Source: Pseudomonadales bacterium
GTDB taxonomy: Bacteria > Pseudomonadota > Gammaproteobacteria > Pseudomonadales > Azotimanducaceae
DNA: 35,476 nucleotides
Direction: 5' to 3'
Assembly: GCA_028279305.1 (NCBI GenBank)
Contig: JANQOA010000395.1
Span: 1-35,476, forward strand
A model generated the notes under the pieces. That model worked only from the letters and a program-made list of their open reading frames with translations, ran no database searches and had not been told where the DNA came from. A program made the translations under genes and the position numbers. This document shows positions 1-8,471 of this stretch, one piece after another; the stretch's first letter is position 1; each line of letters begins with the position of its first letter.

Positions 1-623
1 CACCGCTGACCACCGCCCTGCGCGACGAGCAGACGTTGCTGGAAGACGACCGCGCCCGCTCCTGCGGGCAGTCCATCCCCGGCACCGATGTGCGTATCCT
101 CGATGTTGAAGGCAAAGAAATGCCTGCGGGGGAAATTGGTGAAGTAGTGGTGCGCGGCCCGAATGTGATGTTGGGGTATTGGAACAAGCCGGAGCAGACC
201 GCGGCGGTGCTCAAAGACGGCGCATACTGGACCGGCGACCTGGGTTATATGGATGACGAGGGATATGTATTCCTGGTTGACCGCAGCAAGGACATGATTG
301 TCAGCGGCGGCGAGAACGTATACTGCACCGAAGTGGAAGAAGTGCTGTATAAGCATCAGGCTGTGCTGGAGGCTGCGGTTTACGGCATCCCGGACGAAAA
401 ATGGGGAGAGGCGGTGCACGCCACGGTGGTGCCGCGGGAGGAGCACAGCAATGTTGACCCCAACGAGCTGGTTGAGTTCTGTCGGGAGCACATTGCCGGG
501 TACAAGGTACCCAAGGGTATTGCCATTCAGCAGGAGCCGTTGCCCAAGTCGGGCCCCGGCAAGGTGCTGAAACGCGAACTGCGCGCCCCTTACTGGGAAG
601 GTGTGGAGCGCTTCGTAAACTGA
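1..623 (+). CDS. Acyl-CoA synthetase (AMP-binding), C-terminal part, 5' end outside window
   Basis: This is the C-terminal part of an adenylate-forming acyl-CoA ligase, which activates a carboxylic acid with ATP and then forms the CoA thioester. The reading frame is open from base 3, so the gene starts upstream of the window. Visible are the GYWNKPEQT segment, the TGDLGYMDDEGY hinge motif, the DRSKDMIVSGGENVY motif that opens the mobile C-terminal domain, and a final PKSGPGKVLKREL segment carrying the catalytic lysine. These match the last ~205 residues of FadD-like enzymes. The substrate cannot be read from the sequence; neighbouring crotonase, MaoC and LLM genes suggest lipid or steroid/terpenoid-type acids. 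It converges on the next gene, with stops 8 bp apart. Confidence 0.93.
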   Translation, partial: PLTTALRDEQTLLEDDRARSCGQSIPGTDVRILDVEGKEMPAGEIGEVVVRGPNVMLGYWNKPEQTAAVLKDGAYWTGDLGYMDDEGYVFLVDRSKDMIVSGGENVYCTEVEEVLYKHQAVLEAAVYGIPDEKWGEAVHATVVPREEHSNVDPNELVEFCREHIAGYKVPKGIAIQQEPLPKSGPGKVLKRELRAPYWEGVERFVN

Positions 624-631
624 CCGCTAAG

Positions 632-1441
632 TCAGATATTCGGCCCGCGCGGGAATTTGGCCGGCCGTTTTTCCTTCAGGGCCGTTACGCCTTCCCGCGC
701 TTCCGGGCCGCCGAAACCGAGCATCTCCAGAGCGGTGGAGGTATCGTAAATGGGCCCGGCCATGCGCAGCCAGTTATTGAGGGCGTATTTGGTCCAACGG
801 ATGGCGGTAGGGGCGCCGTCCTTCAGGGTGCGCGCCACCTCCAGGGCTTTCTCCTGTAACTCCTCCGCATCCACGCATAAGGACACCAGCCCGATGCGCT
901 CCGCCTCTTCGCCGCTGAGCCGCTCGCAGGTCAACAGGTAATATTTGGATTTGGCCATGCCGCACAACAGCGGCCAGATGATGGCGGCGTGATCGCCGGC
1001 GGCCACCCCCAGCCGGGTATGGCCGTCGGTGATGGAGACATCCCGGGCGACAATGGAAATGTCAGCCAGCAGCGCGGCCACCAGCCCGGCGCCCACCGCC
1101 GGACCGTTGATCGCGGAGATCACCGGCTTGCCGCAGTTCATGATGTTGTAAACCAGATCTTTGGCTTCTTTCCAGATATTTACCCGCACATTAAAGTCTT
1201 CGGTGATCTTCTCCACCATGTCAAAATCGCCGCCGGCGGAAAATGCTTTGCCGGCGCCGGTGAGGATCACCACGTCGATATCCGGGTCCTCGTCCACTTC
1301 CCGCCACACATAAGTCAGCTCGCGGTGGCCCACCTGGTCCAGGGCGTTGTAGCGTTCCGGGCGGTTGATGGTGATTTTCAGCACCCGCTGTTCCGGGTAA
1401 TCGAAGCTGAGATGGGTATACCCCGCGTAGCGTTCAGCCAT
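632..1441 (-). CDS. Enoyl-CoA hydratase/isomerase (crotonase) family protein
   Basis: A 269-residue crotonase-fold protein, probably acting on an acyl-CoA thioester in a beta-oxidation-like pathway. Residues ~20-30 (INRPERYNAL) and the two oxyanion-hole segments, AFSAGGDF at ~67-74 and NGPAVGAGL at ~112-120, are typical of the family. The usual catalytic glutamate region (LGLxPGxGG) is altered to LGVAAGDHAA, so hydration activity is not certain; isomerase, hydrolase or lyase activity is possible. The frame is open further upstream, but ATG at 1441 is chosen because a GGGAGAG ribosome site lies just before it and the family alignment begins there. It is divergent from the MaoC gene, with 77 bp between the starts. 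Confidence 0.9.
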   Translation of the reverse strand: MAERYAGYTHLSFDYPEQRVLKITINRPERYNALDQVGHRELTYVWREVDEDPDIDVVILTGAGKAFSAGGDFDMVEKITEDFNVRVNIWKEAKDLVYNIMNCGKPVISAINGPAVGAGLVAALLADISIVARDVSITDGHTRLGVAAGDHAAIIWPLLCGMAKSKYYLLTCERLSGEEAERIGLVSLCVDAEELQEKALEVARTLKDGAPTAIRWTKYALNNWLRMAGPIYDTSTALEMLGFGGPEAREGVTALKEKRPAKFPRGPNI

Positions 1442-1518
1442 TTGTCTGCTCTCCCGATTCGTGAACACCCATGATACCCTTCCCCGGCTGTTACATTCAC
1501 TGATAAGGGAGAACAATA

Positions 1519-1992
1519 ATGTCTGACGACGCCATCCAGAAGGCCATCACGGTGCTGTCTGAAAAAATCGACCAACCGTCCGCACCCACCGACTGGTTTG
1601 AGATGACCCAGGACCGCATCAACAATTTTGCGGACGCAACGCTGGATCAGCAGTGGATTCATGTTGATCCGGAGCGCGCCAAGGCGGGCCCGTTTGGCGC
1701 TCCCATCGCCCACGGCCAGTTAACCATGTCCATTATGAGTTTCCTGCCGGGTGGTGAAGGAATTGGGGTCCCGGCGCTGGACGGCGTGAAAATGGGCGTC
1801 AACTACGGCTGGAACCGGGTGCGCTTTATGTCGCCGGTGGCGGTGGGCAACCGTATCCGCACCTCGGGCAAAATCAAGAGTGTGGAGAAGAAAGGCCCCA
1901 TGCTGGAAGTGATTAACGAGCTGACCGTGGAAATTGAAGGTCAGGACAAACCCGCGTGTGTGGGTGAAAGCGTGTTGCGCCTGGTGTTCTAA
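1519..1992 (+). CDS. MaoC-family (R)-hydratase / dehydratase
   Basis: A 157-residue single hot-dog domain of the MaoC/R-specific enoyl-CoA hydratase type, which adds water to trans-2-enoyl-CoA. The hydratase signature is visible: D43-x4-H48 in FADATLDQQWIHVD, followed by GPFGAPIAHG at ~57-66, with the catalytic Asp/His pair conserved. The length fits the NodN/MaoC subgroup. A good ribosome site (AAGGGAGAA) precedes ATG 1519. The stop codon TAA shares its last A with the ATG of the following LLM gene (TAATG), so the two are almost certainly translated as a coupled pair and may act on the same pathway intermediate. Confidence 0.92.
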   Translation: MSDDAIQKAITVLSEKIDQPSAPTDWFEMTQDRINNFADATLDQQWIHVDPERAKAGPFGAPIAHGQLTMSIMSFLPGGEGIGVPALDGVKMGVNYGWNRVRFMSPVAVGNRIRTSGKIKSVEKKGPMLEVINELTVEIEGQDKPACVGESVLRLVF

Positions 1993-3065
1993 TGGACCTG
2001 GGCATCTGTGTGGCGTCGCACATCAGCGACGTCGGTTACGTGGTGCGCGCGGAAGAGTTGGGTTACAGCCACGCCTGGCTGGCGGATTCGCAGATGTTGT
2101 GGTCCGACTGTTACGCCACTCTGGCCCTGGCGGCACACCAGACCTCGCGCATTCAACTGGGCACCGGCGTGGCGGTGTCCGGAACGCGGCCGGCGCCGGT
2201 GAACGCGGCGGGTATTGCCACCATCAACGCGCTGGCGCCGGGACGGACCTTTTTTGGTGTGGGCAGCGGCAATACCGCGCGCCGGGTGATGGGCCTGCCG
2301 CCCCAGCGTATAAAAGAATTTGAAGCCTACCTGCAGTTGCTGGCGCCGCTGCTGCGCGGTGAAGAAGCGCAAATGCCGGCCGGGGACCAGCATCTGCCCA
2401 TCCGCCACATCATGCCGGACAAGGGTTTTGTCAACTTTGATGATCCCATTCCGCTGTATATCTCGGGCTTTGGGCCCAAATCCCTGGCCCTGGCGGGACG
2501 CTATGGAGACGGCGCGGTGCTGGCGCTGGTGGGTAACCCCGCGGCCATGCAGAGTGTCTGGCACATGCTGCAGGAAGGCGCGCGCCTGGCCGGCCGGGAA
2601 ATTGGTCCGCAACAGGACTATTACACCACCGCGCTCACCACCATGGTTGTGCTGGACGAAGGTGAAGCGGTGGACTCGCAACGGGTCAAAGCCGAGTGCG
2701 GGGCAATGGCCATGGCGGCGGTACATTATCAGTACGACCAGTACCGCAACTTCGGTCACCAGCCGCCCAACGCCCTGGCGGGTATCTGGCAGGATTACAC
2801 CGCCTTGCTGGAAAGTTATCCCGAGGAGCGGCGCCATCAGCGTATCCATGCCGGTCACAATTGCTGGGTGTTGGAGGAAGAAGAGCGGTTTCTCACCCCG
2901 GAAGTGTTGTCGGCGGCGTGTATGATCGGCACCCGCAATGAACTGATCGAGCGCATTCACGCCATGCAGGCGGCAGGCCTGGACCAGATCATGATTCTGC
3001 CCAACTTCGATACCCGCTTCGACGTGCTGGAAAGGGTGGCGGCAGATATCCTGCCCCACGTGTAG
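1992..3065 (+). CDS. Luciferase-like (LLM) class flavin/F420-dependent oxidoreductase
   Basis: A 357-residue TIM-barrel protein of the bacterial luciferase-like/MER superfamily. It opens directly with the barrel strand MDLGICVASHISDVGYVVRA and continues with EELGYSHAWLADSQ, RIQLGTGVAVSGTRPAPVNA and GRTFFGVGSGNTARR, the order seen in F420-dependent methylenetetrahydromethanopterin-reductase-like enzymes. Members use reduced FMN or F420 and are often annotated as F420-dependent without proof. No F420 biosynthesis gene is in the window, so FMNH2 is equally possible. It overlaps the MaoC stop by one base (TAATG), which fixes the start. The substrate is unknown. It converges on the crotonase gene ending at 3114. 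Confidence 0.88.
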   Translation: MDLGICVASHISDVGYVVRAEELGYSHAWLADSQMLWSDCYATLALAAHQTSRIQLGTGVAVSGTRPAPVNAAGIATINALAPGRTFFGVGSGNTARRVMGLPPQRIKEFEAYLQLLAPLLRGEEAQMPAGDQHLPIRHIMPDKGFVNFDDPIPLYISGFGPKSLALAGRYGDGAVLALVGNPAAMQSVWHMLQEGARLAGREIGPQQDYYTTALTTMVVLDEGEAVDSQRVKAECGAMAMAAVHYQYDQYRNFGHQPPNALAGIWQDYTALLESYPEERRHQRIHAGHNCWVLEEEERFLTPEVLSAACMIGTRNELIERIHAMQAAGLDQIMILPNFDTRFDVLERVAADILPHV

Positions 3066-3089
3066 CGGCACTCCAGCACGGGCCAGGCA

Positions 3090-3106
3090 GAGCGGGGCGG
3101 CCGCTC
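3090..3106. terminator. Short GC hairpin between convergent genes
   Basis: GAGCGG (3090-3095), a 5-nt loop and CCGCTC (3101-3106) form a perfect 6-bp stem in the 48-bp gap between two convergent stop codons. There is no T tract on either side, so this is only a possible, weak or Rho-assisted, bidirectional terminator. Confidence 0.3.
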
Positions 3107-3113
3107 AGGCGGG

Positions 3114-4028
3114 TTAACCGTCCGGGGGCAATAGCCGGCCCTCCGCGTCGCGCAATTCGGGGCCCTGCACCCGGGCGCGGCCGTCACCGAATTTGGCATC
3201 GCGGTTGCTCAGCGTGGCTTTTAAACCATTTTCCTTCACGGAGCGGCGGAATTCAGCAGCAGCGCGGGTGTTGTGGCCGCGTACGTCGTTTTCCGCCGCC
3301 AGGCGTTGCAGGGTACGCGCACCCATCAGCTCCAACCCCATATTGATGATGCGTTTGTTGGCGCTGAGCAGATCCGGATCAATATGCGCCATGCGCGCCG
3401 CCAGGCCCTCGACCTCCCGGGTCAGCAGGTCCGCGGGTACCGCTTTGAGGATCAGTCCAATCTGCTGTGCTTCCGCGCCGGTAATTGTGTCACCGGTCAG
3501 GGTCAGGCGTTTTGCCCATTGCGGCCCGACGTTGTACAACCACATGTTGTTCGGCAGCGCGCCCAGGTCCCGTGCCGGCGGGAAGCCGAAGGTGGCGTCA
3601 TCCGCGGCAATGATCATGTCGCACAGCAGCGCCACATCCGTGCCGCCGGCCAGGCAGTAACCGTGCACCTGGGCAATGACCGGTTTGTGCATATCGAATA
3701 TGGCCATGCGGAAACGCTGGCTGCGCTCCAGTTGCCAGGCGTCATCATCGATGCTGCGGCCGCCGCGGTAAGCGCCGTCCGCGGCCTGCACCCTTGAAAC
3801 CGGCACGTTGCCGTCCGCCCCGGTCAGATCATAACCGGCGGAGAAGGCTTTGCCGGCGCCCTTGATAATCACACAGTGGACTTCGCGGTTGTTGTCCGCT
3901 TCCCACAGCGCTTCCGCCAGTTCCGCCTGCAGGGCCAGGGACAGCGCGTTGAGCTTTTCCGGGCGGTTCAGGGTGATGCGGGCGCGGCCGTCCTGAACCT
4001 CGTACAAGATGTGGTCGAATTCCGCCAT
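3114..4028 (-). CDS. Enoyl-CoA hydratase/isomerase (crotonase) family protein
   Basis: A 304-residue crotonase-fold enzyme. Seen are ITLNRPEKLNALS (~18-30), the first oxyanion segment GKAFSAGYDLTG (~59-70), the second segment VHGYCLAGGTDVAL (~121-134) and FGFPPARDLGALP at the position that usually carries active-site residues. The E. coli-type glutamate pair is not obvious, so the exact reaction (hydratase, isomerase or other CoA lyase/hydrolase) is open. ATG 4028 is chosen because GGGGGAAC lies 6 bp upstream of it; longer in-frame extensions to 4142 overlap the divergent gene at 4108 and lack family similarity. It shares a 79-bp divergent region with the GTP cyclohydrolase II homologue and is not closely related to the crotonase at 632-1441. 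Confidence 0.9.
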   Translation of the reverse strand: MAEFDHILYEVQDGRARITLNRPEKLNALSLALQAELAEALWEADNNREVHCVIIKGAGKAFSAGYDLTGADGNVPVSRVQAADGAYRGGRSIDDDAWQLERSQRFRMAIFDMHKPVIAQVHGYCLAGGTDVALLCDMIIAADDATFGFPPARDLGALPNNMWLYNVGPQWAKRLTLTGDTITGAEAQQIGLILKAVPADLLTREVEGLAARMAHIDPDLLSANKRIINMGLELMGARTLQRLAAENDVRGHNTRAAAEFRRSVKENGLKATLSNRDAKFGDGRARVQGPELRDAEGRLLPPDG

Positions 4029-4107
4029 GTTTTGTTCCCCCTGGGCCCGAATGGGCTGAAGCAACCGACTATATGCTGGGCCCGGCAAATCAGGCAAGAT
4101 TACATTT

Positions 4108-4917
4108 ATGTTTACGTATTTAAATCCGGATGTGCGTACCAAGCTGATCAGTCAGGGCAAGCTGGTGCGCATTGACGAGCAGGGCCAGCTGATTGACGTG
4201 CACAGCCCCGATGCGCCGGGTGAACTGGCCATCAACCTGTTGGGTCCGATACCGCTGCCGATATCGCTGCCTTCCATCAAAACCACGGTAAGCTGGTATG
4301 CGGCGGTACGCAGCACGGAGCTGAAGCTGGTCGAGAACCTGGCTTCAGATCTGCGTGCGCGGGGCGGTCAGCATCTGTTTTCCCACCTGGTCTCACCGTT
4401 GGCGGTAAACAGCGTGCTGGTGATCGGCGAGCCGACCGAGAACCCGTTGGTGCGGGTGCACAGCAATTGCCTGACCGGAGATGTATTCGGCTCCCTGCGC
4501 TGTGACTGCGGTCCGCAACTGGATGCCGCCATCGCGCGCATCAGTGCGGATCCGGCGGGGGGTTACCTGGTTTACATGGCCGGGCACGAGGGCCGAGGTA
4601 TCGGTTTGTGGGCCAAAGCCGCCACCTACCTGCTGCAGGACGGCGGTGAAGATACCTATCAGGCCAACCGTTCGCTGGGTCTGCCGGACGATTCCAGAGA
4701 CTTTACCGATGCCGCTGTGCTGCTGAAACATTTTGTTGGCGAGGAGCCCTTCCGCCTGCTCACCAACAACCCCAAAAAGGTGGATGATCTGACTGAATTC
4801 GGCCTGGAAATTGTGCAGCAGAAACATGTCACCGGCATCAGTGACTGGAACATCAACTATCTGCACGCCAAGCGGGATTGGGGCCACAGCCTGGAAGATC
4901 AGGACCTGCAGCAGTAG
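4108..4917 (+). CDS. ribA: GTP cyclohydrolase II (RibA-like) with N-terminal extension
   Basis: A 269-residue homologue of GTP cyclohydrolase II, which opens GTP to the first riboflavin precursor. The catalytic core spans ~residues 75-262: zinc ligands C121, C132 and C134 in SNCLTGDVFGSLRCDCG, the GHEGRGIGL segment (~159-167) with the conserved arginine, LGLPDDSRDFTDAA, and RLLTNNPKKVDDL. All of these match E. coli RibA (196 aa). The first ~70 residues are an extension with no visible DHBP-synthase motifs, so it is not a RibBA fusion. The extension is unusual and could mark a paralogue with another role. ATG 4108 has only a weak ribosome site. The stop TAG shares its G with the GTG start of the next gene. 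Confidence 0.88.
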   Translation: MFTYLNPDVRTKLISQGKLVRIDEQGQLIDVHSPDAPGELAINLLGPIPLPISLPSIKTTVSWYAAVRSTELKLVENLASDLRARGGQHLFSHLVSPLAVNSVLVIGEPTENPLVRVHSNCLTGDVFGSLRCDCGPQLDAAIARISADPAGGYLVYMAGHEGRGIGLWAKAATYLLQDGGEDTYQANRSLGLPDDSRDFTDAAVLLKHFVGEEPFRLLTNNPKKVDDLTEFGLEIVQQKHVTGISDWNINYLHAKRDWGHSLEDQDLQQ

Positions 4918-5888
4918 TGGCGGGTGGATTGAGCAGCCGCGGGCTGCCGCTTTGCGCGGCGGTGCTGCTGGCAGCCGCGGCGGCTGTAAATGCCAGCGCG
5001 GCGGACGGTCTCAAGATCAATCAGATTCAATTTATCGGCAGTCACAACAGCTACAAAAAAGCCATGCCGGCTGAAGCGGCCGCGGCACTGCGGCAGGCCA
5101 ACCCGGAGGCGGCGCGGAGCCTCGAATATGCCCACATACCGCTGGCTGAGCAGTTGGATAGGGGCTTACGCAAGCTGGAACTGGACGTATTTAATCATCC
5201 TGATCACTTTGTAGTCGGCCACGTGCAGGTCATCGACATGAACAGTCATTGCAGCCCGCTGGCCGCCTGTCTGGGTGAAATCCTCGTCTGGAGCCGTGCG
5301 CACCCCCGGCATGTGCCGCTGTGGATCAGTTTTAATGCCAAGGATCAGCCGCTGCCCGGGCTGCCGGATCCGCTGCCCTTCGACGCTGACGCGCTGCGGC
5401 GGCTGGACCGGGTGGTGGAAAATGTCCTCGGCACCCGCTTGATCCGGCCCGCGGACACAGCCGGCCGCAATTGGCCCAGCCTGGCAGAGGCGCGGGGGAA
5501 ATTCCTGCTGATTCTCGATGAACGCGGCCGCAAGCTGGACTGGTACCTGCAGGGGTGGCGGCAGCGGCCGATGTTTGCGCTGGCGGCGGAACAGCACCCG
5601 GCAGCGGCGGTGATGATCATCAACAACCCGCTGCAGAACCATGATGAGATTCAACGGCTGGTGCGCGACGGTTACCTGGTACGCACCCGGGCGGATGCGG
5701 ATACGCTGGAAGCGCGCCGGGGTGAGACGGCGCGCCGCGACAAAGCCCTGAGCAGCGGTGCTCAGGCGGTCAGCACCGACTACTATCTGCCTGAGAACCC
5801 GTTCGGCACGGATTACCGGGTATCCCTGCCCCGGGGGGTGCGCTGCAATCCGGTCAACACCCCGCCGGGCTGTGTAATCACGGAATAA
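4917..5888 (+). CDS. Exported PI-PLC-like (Ca2+-dependent phosphoinositide phospholipase C family) protein
   Basis: A ~323-residue secreted phosphodiesterase-like protein. A signal peptide is clear after the GTG start at 4917: a short N-region, the hydrophobic stretch LPLCAAVLLAAAAAV, then a likely cut after ASA. The mature part starts with IQFIGSHNSYKKAMP, where the His is expected to be catalytic. It continues with RKLELDVF (metal-binding Glu/Asp type) and VVGHVQVIDMNSHC, in which a second His sits as in the bacterial PI-PLC-C1 family. Such enzymes cleave phosphoinositide or similar phosphodiester head groups in the periplasm or outside the cell. GTG 4917 overlaps the ribA stop by one base; the earlier in-frame ATG at 4878 would add 13 residues before the signal peptide and is less likely. 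Confidence 0.82.
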   Translation: MAGGLSSRGLPLCAAVLLAAAAAVNASAADGLKINQIQFIGSHNSYKKAMPAEAAAALRQANPEAARSLEYAHIPLAEQLDRGLRKLELDVFNHPDHFVVGHVQVIDMNSHCSPLAACLGEILVWSRAHPRHVPLWISFNAKDQPLPGLPDPLPFDADALRRLDRVVENVLGTRLIRPADTAGRNWPSLAEARGKFLLILDERGRKLDWYLQGWRQRPMFALAAEQHPAAAVMIINNPLQNHDEIQRLVRDGYLVRTRADADTLEARRGETARRDKALSSGAQAVSTDYYLPENPFGTDYRVSLPRGVRCNPVNTPPGCVITE

Positions 5889-5933
5889 CGCTCAAGCGTC
5901 TGTGTCGGCGCTGTCTCAACCGCGCCGGGGTCC

Positions 5934-6623
5934 TTACCAGTTGTGCGGTTCGCCGTTCCACTTCATGAAACTGCCGGTGTTTTCCAGATTGATGCCGTCG
6001 ATTACGCTGATGATGCCGGCGGCGCTTTCTTCAGGCGTGATGTCAGCCTGGTCGCCGCCCATATCGGTTTGCACCCAGCCCGGGTGAATCAGGCCCACGG
6101 CAATATTGTCTTTGGCCAGTTCCAGGGAAATCATCCGCATCACTTTGTTAACCGCCGCCTTGGACGAACAGTAGGCGTACATGGTGGGCCAGTTCAGGTC
6201 CAGGGCACCCATCTGGCTGGTGATGGTAATAGCCTTGGCGTCAGTACCCTTCTGCAACAGGGGATGCAGGCCCTGCAGCACCCGCAGCGGCGCCAGCGTG
6301 TTGACGTTGAAGGTTTCCAGCCAGCCGTCAAAGTCCATACTCAAGGCGGCCTGCTGGTCCGGCGCCGGACCGGGTGTGCCGGCGTTGTTGATCAACACAT
6401 CCACGCCGCTGCCGCTGACCGCAGACGCCAACGCCGCCACCGAGTCGCCGTCGGTGGGCACCAGCGGCAGCACCGTCAGGTTGTCGCCAGCGGCGGCGTT
6501 CAACTCGTCCGCGCTGTCCGGGTTGCGGCAGGTGGCCAGTACATGATCCCCCCGTGCTGCGTATTGTTTTGCCAGTTGCAGGCCGATACCGCGGTTGGCG
6601 CCGGTGATTAAAACGTTGGACAT
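5934..6623 (-). CDS. Short-chain dehydrogenase/reductase (SDR)
   Basis: A 229-residue classical SDR, an NAD(P)-dependent alcohol/ketone oxidoreductase. The Rossmann motif TGANRGIG is at residues 7-14, NNAG at ~78-81, the catalytic Ser at S135 (ITITSQMG), and Y150-x3-K154 in YAYCSSK. After the active site comes HPGWVQTDMGG, typical of the CsgA/C-factor-like SDR group. The length is normal for that subgroup. GAGGAG lies before the ATG at 6623. The gene is 36 bp downstream of the alpha/beta hydrolase on the same strand, so the two are probably co-transcribed. The substrate is unknown. Confidence 0.92.
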   Translation of the reverse strand: MSNVLITGANRGIGLQLAKQYAARGDHVLATCRNPDSADELNAAAGDNLTVLPLVPTDGDSVAALASAVSGSGVDVLINNAGTPGPAPDQQAALSMDFDGWLETFNVNTLAPLRVLQGLHPLLQKGTDAKAITITSQMGALDLNWPTMYAYCSSKAAVNKVMRMISLELAKDNIAVGLIHPGWVQTDMGGDQADITPEESAAGIISVIDGINLENTGSFMKWNGEPHNW

Positions 6624-6659
6624 TGGGTAACTCCTCAGGTTGGGTTGTTATGCGGGTAT

Positions 6660-7445
6660 TCAGCCGATGTGTGCCGCTAACAGGCGGTTAAACACGTCGG
6701 GTTGTTCAAAATAGGGTGAGTGGCCGGCATCCTTGACAACTTCGATGCGGGCGTTGCTGAAGTGCGGCACATAGCCGGCCAGCAGTTCCGGCGCAAACAG
6801 CGGATCTTCTTCGCCGCTGATAAAAAGGGTTGGACATTGCACCTGCTGCAGGGTTTCCAGTTGCACAACATCCTCTTTGCGCAGCAGGGTCTGCAGTTTG
6901 TCCCAGGAAAATTCGGTATTAAAGCTGTTGATGGACTCGTAAAGCTGCATCAGCGCCGCGTTTTTATGGGTGGCGGCGGACATGGTTGCCTTCACCCCGG
7001 CGGTACCGCGGCCGCTGGAGGTGGTAAGTTGCTGCATGACCGGTGATGGATTGGGGTTGATGATGCCGCCGGTGGTACAACTGAGGGTCAGCGTGTTAAC
7101 CCGGTCAGGTGCGTCCAGGGCGCAGCGCAGCGAAGTAAATCCTCCCATGGATTGGCCCACCAGGTGCGCGCTGGGCAGTTGCAGGTGGTCCATGATGGCC
7201 AGCAGATCGTCGCGGAACTGATGTACGGTAATGGGGCCGGTGGCCGGCGAGCGGGCAAAGTAGCGGTGATCAAAAGCCACACATACGTAATCCGCGGCGA
7301 AGCAGGCGAGCTGGTTAAACCAGATTGCTGCGTTGCCGCCGGCGCCGTGGGCAAACACAATGGCCGGTTTGCCGCTGGTTTCACCTTCCGCGGCGCCGTA
7401 ACACTCGTAGTAGACAGATGCGCCGTCGCGCTGAATCAGTGGCAT
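6660..7445 (-). CDS. Alpha/beta-fold hydrolase
   Basis: A 261-residue alpha/beta hydrolase. The oxyanion motif HGAGG is at 33-37, the nucleophile elbow GQSMG at 97-101 (S99), the probable acid is D214 in SGEEDPLF, and the catalytic His is H242 in DAGHSPYFEQP. The catalytic triad is therefore complete. The fold and length fit the esterase/lactonase/C-C hydrolase range; no subfamily can be assigned. A GGGGGAG ribosome site precedes ATG 7445. It lies between an LLM oxidoreductase upstream and an SDR downstream, all on the minus strand. Together they could form an oxidise-hydrolyse-reduce catabolic module (for instance a Baeyer-Villiger product opened by this hydrolase), which is inference only. 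Confidence 0.9.
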   Translation of the reverse strand: MPLIQRDGASVYYECYGAAEGETSGKPAIVFAHGAGGNAAIWFNQLACFAADYVCVAFDHRYFARSPATGPITVHQFRDDLLAIMDHLQLPSAHLVGQSMGGFTSLRCALDAPDRVNTLTLSCTTGGIINPNPSPVMQQLTTSSGRGTAGVKATMSAATHKNAALMQLYESINSFNTEFSWDKLQTLLRKEDVVQLETLQQVQCPTLFISGEEDPLFAPELLAGYVPHFSNARIEVVKDAGHSPYFEQPDVFNRLLAAHIG

Positions 7446-7526
7446 GGCCGCTCCCCCTTAATCATAAGCTATCAGTTTGTGCCGTGTATTAAAATTCGTT
7501 CGGACTTACCTGCCGGCCAATGGTGT

Positions 7527-8462
7527 TCACGCTGTCTGATTGCCGGCGACGTTCTGCATGAATTCCGCCACCGCGTCCAGGCGCGCGGCAGTGCCGCCGC
7601 GGGCCACAGGGTCCAGCAAGACGTGGTTAATGCCTGCTTCGCTCAGGCGTCCCGCGGTGTCCTGCATCTGCGTCACGGAGCCGGCAATGGATTTGTCAGC
7701 TTCCATGACCCCGGCCGGGTCGAGAAACACCCGCAGCGACAGGGTCAGCGCCTGAGGATCGCGGCCCAGCTCCTGCGCGTAATGCTGCACGCGCTTGAAC
7801 TCTTCCGTTACCGTGTCCAGCGGCTGGAAAGCAGCATGGAAACCGGTGCCGAATTCTGCCGCGCGGCGGAATGCCGCTTCACTTGAACCACCCACCCAGA
7901 CCGGTAACGGCGATTGTACGGGTTTGGGTTCAAAGCCCACCTCTGGCAGCTGATAGTGGCGGCCCTGGAAAGCCGGTGTCGGGTCGTTGAACAAGGTCTT
8001 GAACAGGGCCAGCTGTTCGTTGCTGCGTTCCCCGCGCCGGTCCCAGGGCATGCCGAGAATGGCCGCTTCTTCTGCCATCCAGCCCACCCCTACGCCGACA
8101 ATGGCGCGGCCGTTGGAAACCACATCCAGGGTGGCCAGTTGTTTGGCGGTGACCACGGGTTGGCGGTAGGGCAGGATCAGGACAGAAAACCCCAGCTTCA
8201 GGCGTTCGGTCACCCCGGCCACAAATAGCTGCGTGCCGATGGGATCCAACCAGCCCATGTCCGGACTGGGCGCAAAACTGCCGTCGTCAGTGTAGGGATA
8301 TCTCGACTCGATTTTGCTGGGCCAGCACACATGATCGCTGACCCAGCCGGAATGGCAGCCCAGCGCCTCAAGCTGTTGCGCAAAATGGATCAGCACTTCG
8401 CGGCTGACGCCGCGCCCCAGGTGGGGCAGATGTACCCCCCAATCGATATTAAACTCTCCCAT
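7527..8462 (-). CDS. LLM class flavin/F420-dependent oxidoreductase
   Basis: A 311-residue luciferase-like oxidoreductase of the TIGR03619-type group. It begins with the barrel strand FNIDWGVHLPHLG and contains GCHSGWVSDHV, ERLKLGFSVLILPYRQPV, LDVVSNGRAIVGVGVGW and PLPVWVGGSSEAAFRRAA, all typical of the family. The cofactor (FMNH2 or F420H2) cannot be decided. The frame is open to 8558, but ATG 8462 begins exactly at the conserved first strand. Its start lies only 9 bp from the likely start of the divergent N-demethylase-like gene, so the promoters must lie inside each other's coding regions. It is a distant paralogue of the LLM enzyme at 1992-3065. Confidence 0.88.
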   Translation of the reverse strand: MGEFNIDWGVHLPHLGRGVSREVLIHFAQQLEALGCHSGWVSDHVCWPSKIESRYPYTDDGSFAPSPDMGWLDPIGTQLFVAGVTERLKLGFSVLILPYRQPVVTAKQLATLDVVSNGRAIVGVGVGWMAEEAAILGMPWDRRGERSNEQLALFKTLFNDPTPAFQGRHYQLPEVGFEPKPVQSPLPVWVGGSSEAAFRRAAEFGTGFHAAFQPLDTVTEEFKRVQHYAQELGRDPQALTLSLRVFLDPAGVMEADKSIAGSVTQMQDTAGRLSEAGINHVLLDPVARGGTAARLDAVAEFMQNVAGNQTA

Positions 8463-8471
8463 AGCTGGATA

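Noticed and set aside
1989..3071. A 360-codon minus-strand frame opposite the LLM gene
   Set aside because: Antisense shadow: Arg/His/Gly-rich, no ribosome site, while the plus-strand frame is a clear LLM enzyme coupled to MaoC.
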